The notes beneath the pieces are model-generated. The model saw only the letters and a list, made by a program, of their open reading frames with translations. It made no database searches and was not told where the DNA came from. Shown here one piece after another: positions 1-3,949 of a DNA stretch of 6,107 nt. The stretch is taken from assembly GCA_019425105.1 (NCBI GenBank), contig JAHYYD010000136.1, positions 1 through 6,107 of the forward strand, in the 5' to 3' direction. Source of the stretch: Actinomycetota bacterium. GTDB lineage: Bacteria > Actinomycetota > Actinomycetes > Actinomycetales > Actinomycetaceae. The position numbers and the translations under genes were made by a program. Numbering within the stretch: position 1 is the first letter of the stretch; each line of letters opens with the position of its first letter.

Positions 1-2
1 CG

Positions 3-956
3 CGCCTCGACGCGGAAACCCGCCCCACGCCCACGGTGAAGCCCGCGCGCGTGTCCATCATGGACTTCTTCCCCTCAGTCGCCCCCACGGGCGCCGAGGC
101 CGACGTCCTGCGCGCCGTCACCGGCCAGATCCCGGTCGTCGAACGCCTCGAGCAGGAGTCCGACGAGGGCGAGTCCGCCGCGACGGACGACGAGACCGCG
201 ACGGATGACGAGTCCACGACCCCCGATATCGCGAACCCGGAACCGTCGGAGCGCGAGGAGTCAGTGGCTGAGCCCGCTGCCCAGGCGGAGGGTGAGGAGA
301 GCGCGGAAGAGCCGGGCGACGCGGAAAGCGCCGAGGAATCAGACGCCGACGAGGCGGCTGATGACGACGACGCGTCGACGGATGATACCGAGGCGGATGA
401 GGCTGAGACTTCCGACACCCCTGAGTCTGACGACGTTGAGGCGACCACCGTCATGGACCCCGTGGAGGCCGAAGAGGCTGGCGCGCTCGACTCCGACGCC
501 ACGCAGGTCATGCCCGCCGTCGATGAGCCCGTGGACGAGACTCTCGTGATGCCGGTCGCAGCCGTCGCCGAGCAGACGTCCGAGGCCGAGCCCGCTTCGC
601 AGACCGAGGACACCGCAGCGGAAGAGGAAGCCCCGGCGAAGAAGGGGGCGGCCAAGAAGGCTGCCTCCAAGGCTGGCGCGAAGAAGGCTCCCGCGAAAAA
701 GGCTGCCACGAAGAAGGCAGTGACCGCGAAAAAGGGTGCCAAAAAGTCCTCCACGGCGGCCAAGAAAACCGTGAGCAGCGACAACACCGCCGCCGGTGAG
801 GAAACCGACGCGACCCCCGCCAAGGCCGCGAAGGCTCCCGCCAAGAAGGCACCTGCGAAGAAGACCGCCGCCAAGAAGGGCGCCGCCAAAAAGGCAGCTC
901 CCAAGAAGGCGGCCGCGAAAAAGGCCTCCAACGCAGGGCCCGCCACCGATGAGTGA
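3..956 (+). CDS. C-terminal part of a protein with an acidic region and a Lys/Ala-rich histone-H1-like tail (5' partial)
   Basis: The frame is open from the left edge. The first in-frame start is GTG at 36, but no ribosome binding site precedes it and codons back to position 3 are open, so the gene probably starts outside the window. Counting from that GTG, residues 1-40 are ordinary sequence (MDFFPSVAPTG, then VLRAVTGQIPVVERLEQ) and look like the end of a folded domain. Residues 41-200 are very rich in Asp/Glu, Ala, Ser and Thr and must be disordered. Residues 201-299 carry 14 Lys-Lys pairs in AKKA/AKKG-type repeats, with a short acidic break near 250-260. Such tails occur on actinobacterial nucleic-acid-binding proteins (HupB, topoisomerase I, sigma factors) and usually bind DNA or RNA; here that role is inferred from composition alone. 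Three short TxVM motifs lie at 138-172. No signal peptide or membrane segment is visible. I do not recognise the family; the diagnostic domain is missing. Confidence 0.75.
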   Translation, partial: RLDAETRPTPTVKPARVSIMDFFPSVAPTGAEADVLRAVTGQIPVVERLEQESDEGESAATDDETATDDESTTPDIANPEPSEREESVAEPAAQAEGEESAEEPGDAESAEESDADEAADDDDASTDDTEADEAETSDTPESDDVEATTVMDPVEAEEAGALDSDATQVMPAVDEPVDETLVMPVAAVAEQTSEAEPASQTEDTAAEEEAPAKKGAAKKAASKAGAKKAPAKKAATKKAVTAKKGAKKSSTAAKKTVSSDNTAAGEETDATPAKAAKAPAKKAPAKKTAAKKGAAKKAAPKKAAAKKASNAGPATDE

Positions 957-1010
957 TGGGGACAGGTGAACGGGCCACGGCCTCGTGACTGAGGTCGGCG
1001 CGAGGAAAGC

Positions 1011-1056
1011 GGACCGCCCGCGCCCACGCACATATGTGCACGGGTGCGGGCGGTCC
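1011..1056 (+). repeat. 46-bp near-perfect inverted repeat; candidate terminator of the upstream gene and/or operator
   Basis: The centre lies between 1033 and 1034. The outer arms 1011-1025 and 1042-1056 pair over 15 positions with one G-T wobble. Two positions then mismatch, and the core GCACATATGTGC (1028-1039) is a perfect palindrome. It begins 55 bp after the stop of the acidic/Lys-rich gene, and its RNA would form a very stable hairpin. No T-tract follows, so an intrinsic terminator of the U-less kind is possible but unproven. The core also overlaps the -35 position of the box at 1059-1064, which would suit a repressor or activator site. Confidence 0.5.
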
Positions 1057-1064
1057 GCGACAAT
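1036..1064 (+). promoter_or_regulatory. Candidate leaderless promoter of the short ORF (copy 1)
   Basis: The -10-like box is GACAAT at 1059-1064, and the ATG at 1071 comes after exactly six bases, so a start of transcription would fall on the ATG. A 17-bp spacer upstream places GTGCAC (1036-1041) at -35, matching the consensus only in its T-G core. The same geometry recurs in front of msrB, which supports a real promoter or a decayed copy of one. Confidence 0.4.
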
Positions 1065-1070
1065 ACAGGC

Positions 1071-1133
1071 ATGAACGCTCCCGATCCCACCGCCCACAGC
1101 GGATCTTCGGCAAACGCGAGTCCGCAGCGGTGA
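1071..1133 (+). CDS. Possible 20-codon leaderless ORF, N-terminus similar to MsrB
   Basis: ATG at 1071 opens a 20-codon frame beginning MNAPDPTAHS and ending at TGA 1131-1133. MsrB begins [10 protein letters not shown]; the first nine bases are identical and GATCCC also matches, so this is a duplicated msrB start that soon leaves the MsrB sequence. It could be a decayed remnant, or a leader peptide placed before msrB, since its stop lies in the loop of the hairpin at 1119-1142. The composition is not that of a classical attenuation peptide: there is no run of one amino acid. Whether it is translated is unknown. Confidence 0.25.
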   Translation: MNAPDPTAHSGSSANASPQR

Positions 1134-1142
1134 GCGCGGACT
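1119..1142 (+). other. Small hairpin at the end of the short ORF
   Basis: The arms AGTCCGC (1119-1125) and GCGGACT (1136-1142) pair perfectly over 7 bp, with a 10-base loop holding the TGA of the short ORF. No T-run follows, so it is a weak terminator candidate. Its position would let ribosomes finishing the short ORF influence its folding. Confidence 0.35.
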
Positions 1143-1149
1143 GAGCCCC

Positions 1150-1252
1150 CGCCTCGTCGATGGAGCCGCGCGAGGAAAGCGTTCGCACGCGTGCGAGGGC
1201 GCGGGCGGCGCGAGACAATAGAGTTATGAACGCTACTGATCCCGCTGCCCGC
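1150..1252 (+). repeat. Diverged direct repeat, copy 2 (msrB control region and first codons)
   Basis: Partner of 979-1097. It contains the identical 14-mer GCGCGAGGAAAGCG at 1168-1181, a perfect 14-bp palindrome TCGCACGCGTGCGA (1183-1196), GCGGGCGG, GACAAT (1214-1219) and the first nine msrB codons. The palindromes of the two copies differ in sequence but hold the same place relative to the -10 box. Confidence 0.7.
1183..1225 (+). promoter_or_regulatory. msrB promoter, leaderless type, with palindromic operator candidate
   Basis: The box GACAAT (1214-1219) ends six bases before the msrB ATG at 1226, the geometry expected when transcription begins on the start codon. GTGCGA (1191-1196) sits 17 bp upstream of it at the -35 position. 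This is also the right arm of the palindrome TCGCACGCGTGCGA (1183-1196), so a protein bound there would cover the -35. No Shine-Dalgarno sequence precedes the ATG, which agrees with leaderless translation. Confidence 0.5.
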
Positions 1253-1630
1253 ACCGACGCCGAGTGGAAGAAGCTCCTGAGCCCCATGCGCTACCACGTG
1301 CTGCGCGAGGCGGGCACCGAGCGCCCCTTCACCGGTGAGCTCCTCGACGAGGCCCGTGTCGGCACGTACTCGTGCGCGGCCTGCGGATCCGCTCTCTTCG
1401 ACTCCGACGCGAAGTTCGACTCCTCCTGCGGGTGGCCCTCGTTCTTCCAAGCCCACGACGGCGCAACCGTCGAGAGCGTCGACACCAGCCATGGCATGAT
1501 CCGCACCGAAGTGAGCTGCGCGACGTGCGGCTCCCACCTCGGCCACGTATTCCCCGATGCGCCCGACCAGCCCACCGGCATGCGCTACTGCATGAACTCG
1601 GCGGCCCTCACCTTCGCGCCAGCCCAGTGA
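1226..1630 (+). CDS. msrB: Peptide-methionine (R)-S-oxide reductase MsrB
   Basis: MsrB is a cytoplasmic repair enzyme that reduces methionine-R-sulfoxide in oxidised proteins, regenerated by thioredoxin. The 134-residue product has the usual single-domain MsrB length. Zinc-binding cysteines form two CxxC pairs, Cys50/Cys53 (SCAACGS) and Cys98/Cys101 ([15 protein letters not shown]). The resolving cysteine is Cys68 in SSCGWPSF, and the catalytic Cys122 lies in the signature RYCMNSAAL, so the active site is intact. ATG 1226 is preferred over the in-frame ATG at 1160: the extra 22 residues would be Arg-rich, would run through the palindrome and -10 box, and lie outside the family domain. No separate msrA is visible. 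The EamA exporter gene begins 47 bp downstream on the same strand and is probably co-transcribed. The 5' region is duplicated upstream (979-1097). Confidence 0.96.
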   Translation: MNATDPAARTDAEWKKLLSPMRYHVLREAGTERPFTGELLDEARVGTYSCAACGSALFDSDAKFDSSCGWPSFFQAHDGATVESVDTSHGMIRTEVSCATCGSHLGHVFPDAPDQPTGMRYCMNSAALTFAPAQ

Positions 1631-1690
1631 ACGCACTCGCCCAGTGAACGCGCCCGCACAGTGAACGCGCGCACCCAGTGAAAGCACCCG
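1623..1690 (+). repeat. 17-bp tandem repeat, four copies, spanning the msrB stop and the exporter start
   Basis: The units lie at 1623-1639, 1640-1656, 1657-1673 and 1674-1690, with consensus CCCAGTGAACGCRCBCG. CAGTGA recurs at 1625, 1642, 1659 and 1676, exactly 17 bp apart. Unit 1 supplies the TGA stop of msrB (1628-1630) and unit 4 supplies the GTG start of the next gene (1678-1680). Because 17 is not a multiple of three, the TGAs fall in all three frames, which blocks read-through fusion of the two proteins. Units 1, 2 and 4 differ from one another at only a few bases. Confidence 0.85.
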
Positions 1691-2538
1691 ACCAGCGCCC
1701 GGTCACCGACCGCATCCCGCCCCAGCTCTACATCGTCGGCTCCGGCCTCATCCAGTACGTGGGCGCGGCGCTCGCGGTCATCGCCTTCGCATCCGTCGAA
1801 CCCGCCTCCGTCGCCTGGTGGCGCGTCCTGACCGGCGCGGTCGTCCTCCTGGCCTGGAAGCGCCCGTGGCGCGGCGGCCTCACGCGCTCGGACCTGGCGA
1901 TTTCCGCGCTCTTCGGCATCATCATCCTGACGATGAACTCCTCGTTCTACGAGTCGATCGCGCGCATCCCCCTGGGGACCGCCGTGTCCATCGAGTTCAT
2001 CGGCCCGGTCGCCGTCGCCGTCCTCCGAGGCCGTGGCTGGCGTCCGCGCATCGCCGCCCTCCTCGCGTTCGCGGGGGTGGCGTGCATCGGCGGTCTCGCC
2101 CTTGACCTGAGCGTGGCGAGCGTGCGCGTCGGCGTCGCCTGGATCCTCCTCGCGGCCCTCGCCTGGTCGGCCTACATCGTCGTCGGGCAGAAGGCCTCAA
2201 CCACGCGCGACGGGGTGACGAACCTGGCGCTCGGCTGCGCGTGGGGTACCCTGTTTTTTGCGCCTTTCCTAGGCCCGGGAGCGATGGCAGCCACGGCCTC
2301 GTGGAAGCTGATCGCCATCGTCATCGGCGTGGGCCTGCTGTCCACGGCGATTCCCTACACCTTCGAGGCGCTGGCGATGCGGCGCCTGGCGGCGTCGACC
2401 TTCGCGCTGTTCGCCGCGATCCTGCCGGCCACCTCTGCCCTGGTCGGGGCCGTCATGCTGCGCCAGATCCCCGGCGTCTTCGAGCTGATCGGCCTCGTCC
2501 TGGTGTCGGTCGCGGTCTGGCTGGCCTCACGCGAGTAA
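1678..2538 (+). CDS. EamA-family (DMT superfamily) transporter, RhtA-like metabolite exporter
   Basis: This is an integral membrane protein of 286 residues, the normal length for ten-helix drug/metabolite transporters made of two five-helix repeats. Hydrophobic segments run from about residue 20 to the C-terminus. The first repeat carries YESIARIPLGTAVSIEFIGP and the second carries STAIPYTFEALAMRRLAASTFALFAAILPATSALVG (in part); both resemble the threonine/homoserine exporter RhtA and its relatives. An exporter of amino acids or similar small metabolites is therefore likely, but the substrate cannot be read from sequence. The frame is closed by the TGA at 1645, and GTG 1678 is the first start codon after it. 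It has no ribosome binding site, so translation probably depends on ribosomes finishing msrB. Its start lies inside the 17-bp repeat array. The gene ends 22 bp before the tail of the convergent MFS gene. Confidence 0.9.
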   Translation: MKAPDQRPVTDRIPPQLYIVGSGLIQYVGAALAVIAFASVEPASVAWWRVLTGAVVLLAWKRPWRGGLTRSDLAISALFGIIILTMNSSFYESIARIPLGTAVSIEFIGPVAVAVLRGRGWRPRIAALLAFAGVACIGGLALDLSVASVRVGVAWILLAALAWSAYIVVGQKASTTRDGVTNLALGCAWGTLFFAPFLGPGAMAATASWKLIAIVIGVGLLSTAIPYTFEALAMRRLAASTFALFAAILPATSALVGAVMLRQIPGVFELIGLVLVSVAVWLASRE

Positions 2539-2563
2539 GGGCCCTGTGAGGTACGGCCCCTCA
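2539..2563. terminator. Possible bidirectional terminator between convergent genes
   Basis: Two alternative small hairpins lie in or across the 22-bp gap: GGGCC (2539-2543) with GGCCC (2555-2559), and TGAGG (2547-2551) with CCTCA (2559-2563), the second running into the stop codon of the MFS gene. Neither has a T-tract and the stems are only 5 bp. The convergent arrangement makes termination here necessary, but the structural evidence is weak. Confidence 0.3.
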
Positions 2564-3805
2564 GTCGAGGCTGAGCTGGCGGGGCGTGTGCTTGCCGCCG
2601 CGGGCGATCACCCAGAATGCGAACCACGCGCCGGCCGAGCCGACGATCATGACGAGCACCATCGGCACGGCGCTGTCGCCGCCCGAGGTTGCCAGGGGAG
2701 CGGCGATGCCGTTCGCGATCGACTGGAACACGCCCATGACAGACGAGGCCGTGCCCGCGTGCTCGCGCGCCTCGCTCATGGCCTGCGCGCCCGAATTGCC
2801 GAAGATAAACGCGTTCGCCGTCATGACCAGCGCGAAGCCCACGCACGTGAGAATCAACGGCAGGTCGAGGAGGAACGTCGAGATCGCCAGCGTCACCACG
2901 CCGGTCGCGGCAATCGTCAGGCCCGTGACGATGAGCGTGCGCGGCGTGAAGTGCGAGATCAGGCGCACGTTGACCAGCGCGAAACCGGTCGACAGCAGCG
3001 CGTTAAACGCGAACACCCACGCGAAAGCCATGGGGGACAGGCCCAGCGGGCCCTGCAGCACGTAGGTTGCGTTCGAGATGTAGCCGAACATGCAGAAGCT
3101 CGAGAAGGCGTTGGTCAGCATGAAGCCCACGAACGGGCGGATGCGCACGACCTGGACGAGGCCGGAGAAGAACCGGGGGATGCCACCGGGGTGGCGGCGA
3201 TCCTCGGGCAGGGACTCGGGCACGACGAACCACGCGAGGGCCGCCATGAGTAGCGTGAAGGCGGCGAGCGCCCAGAAGACGACCCTCCACGTCGCGTGCG
3301 TGATGATGAACGCGCCGAGGACCGGGGCGAGCATCGGCGCGAAGCCGACGATCGCCTGGATGAGGCTCATGGCGCGCGCCAGTGTCTTGCCGTGCGCGAC
3401 GTCGACGAGGATCGCGCGCGCCACCGAGGAGGCGACGCCGCCGCCGAGGCCCTGGAAGACTCGGCCCACGAGGAACACCCAGATGCCCGGCGTGAACACG
3501 CAGATCACGGAGCCGACGAGGGCAATGATGCCGCCCGCGATGATGGGGCGGCGGCGCCCGATCTGGTCCGAGATTGCACCGCCCAGGACTTGGCCGGTCG
3601 CGAAGCCCACGAAGAAGGTCGTGAGCGTGAACCCGAGCATCGTAGAGTTCGTCGCCAGGTCCGCCGTGATCTGTGGGAACGCGGCCGAGTACATGTCGGT
3701 CGCCATCGGGGGCACGGCGTTCTGCACGGCTAGCGTGATCAGCAGGGCAACCGTGAGCGCCCCGCCGACGACTCCGCCGCGGTCCCGGGTGTCGTTAGTC
3801 GTCAT
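2561..3805 (-). CDS. MFS transporter, Bcr/CflA-type (DHA1) drug efflux protein
   Basis: The product is an inner-membrane proton antiporter of the major facilitator superfamily, 414 residues from the chosen start and of normal length for twelve helices. Near the N-terminus, TDMYSAAFPQI (36-46) matches the Bcr/CflA version of motif D1. GAISDQIGRRRPI (76-88) is motif A between helices 2 and 3. APMLAPVLGAF (156-166) is the helix-5 antiporter motif C in its Bcr form. Known relatives export chloramphenicol, bicyclomycin, sulfonamides or cysteine; the substrate here is unknown. ATG at 3805 is preferred to the in-frame ATG at 3865: the extra 20 residues come from AT-rich sequence unlike the gene, and a -10-like box lies six bases before 3805. 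It follows the hydrolase-kinase fusion gene on the same strand after 144 bp and ends tail to tail with the EamA gene. Confidence 0.92.
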   Translation of the reverse strand: MTTNDTRDRGGVVGGALTVALLITLAVQNAVPPMATDMYSAAFPQITADLATNSTMLGFTLTTFFVGFATGQVLGGAISDQIGRRRPIIAGGIIALVGSVICVFTPGIWVFLVGRVFQGLGGGVASSVARAILVDVAHGKTLARAMSLIQAIVGFAPMLAPVLGAFIITHATWRVVFWALAAFTLLMAALAWFVVPESLPEDRRHPGGIPRFFSGLVQVVRIRPFVGFMLTNAFSSFCMFGYISNATYVLQGPLGLSPMAFAWVFAFNALLSTGFALVNVRLISHFTPRTLIVTGLTIAATGVVTLAISTFLLDLPLILTCVGFALVMTANAFIFGNSGAQAMSEAREHAGTASSVMGVFQSIANGIAAPLATSGGDSAVPMVLVMIVGSAGAWFAFWVIARGGKHTPRQLSLD

Positions 3806-3811
3806 GGTGCG

Positions 3812-3817
3812 ATTGTG
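3812..3817 (-). promoter_or_regulatory. -10-like box of the MFS gene, leaderless spacing
   Basis: On the minus strand the sequence CACAAT ends exactly six bases before the ATG at 3805, the same arrangement as GACAAT before msrB and before the short ORF. No Shine-Dalgarno motif lies in between. No good -35 hexamer is visible 17 bp upstream, where the sequence is TCTATT. Confidence 0.4.
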
Positions 3818-3842
3818 TACCCTTTGGGACGCTAAATAGATG

Positions 3843-3866
3843 AATCGGTCGATTATTTGATGCATC
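3843..3866. promoter_or_regulatory. Two small inverted repeats upstream of the MFS gene; operator candidates
   Basis: AATCGGTCGATT (3843-3854) has perfect 5-bp arms around a 2-bp centre, and GATGCATC (3859-3866) is a perfect 8-bp palindrome. Both lie in the only AT-rich stretch of the window, about 38-61 bp upstream of the inferred transcription start of the MFS gene. Drug-efflux genes are often controlled by TetR or MarR proteins binding such dyads, but no regulator gene is present in the window. The rest of the gap, 3867-3949, shows no convincing structure. Confidence 0.35.
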
Positions 3867-3949
3867 TCGCACGTCTGAGCCTCCCCACCTGCATGGATGT
3901 GATGCCGATGAGGTCGTTCAGTTGGCGGTCAACCGGGTCTGCGCGGTGC

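Larger units (their letters stand above)
979..1097 (+). repeat. Diverged direct repeat, copy 1 (promoter/start module resembling the msrB 5' region)
   Basis: This stretch resembles 1150-1252. Shared elements in the same order are GCCTCGT near the left end, an identical 14-mer GCGCGAGGAAAGCG (998-1011), an inverted repeat, GCGGGCGG, the box GACAAT (1059-1064), exactly six bases, and ATGAACGCT followed by GATCCC. The identical 14-mers are 170 bp apart, while the two ATGs are 155 bp apart, because the inverted repeat is longer in this copy. The similarity covers both non-coding and coding sequence, so a segmental duplication of the msrB control region and first codons is the simplest origin. Confidence 0.7.

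Noticed and set aside
640..930. Lys/Ala codon repeats as a DNA tandem repeat
   Set aside because: The periodicity is irregular (KKA separated by variable residues) and codons vary between AAG and AAA. It is better explained as protein composition than as a nucleotide repeat.
1160..1225. Longer MsrB start at ATG 1160
   Set aside because: The added residues are Arg-rich, encode the palindrome and -10 box, and have no ribosome binding site. The family domain begins after 1226.
339..1287. Two minus-strand ORFs of about 250 codons (339-1097 and 508-1287)
   Set aside because: They are the complement of the GCC/AAG repeat-rich tail and give Gly/Leu/Arg or Arg/Ser/Trp low-complexity products. They also run across the palindrome and promoter region.
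2254..2262. T-run in GC-rich sequence as a possible terminator or frameshift site
   Set aside because: It encodes the Phe-Phe of a membrane helix (TLFFAPF) in the EamA frame. No stem precedes it and the frame continues intact.
2546..3839. Plus-strand ORFs opposite the MFS gene
   Set aside because: The MFS frame carries all expected motifs. The opposite frames are charged low-complexity shadows without start signals.
3806..3865. Longer MFS start at ATG 3865
   Set aside because: The extension is AT-rich, covers the promoter-like box and dyads, and has no ribosome binding site at proper distance.
3921..3936. GTTG/CAAC hairpin after the hydrolase-kinase gene as a terminator
   Set aside because: The stem is only 4 bp, with no T-tract and no extension; it is not distinguishable from chance.
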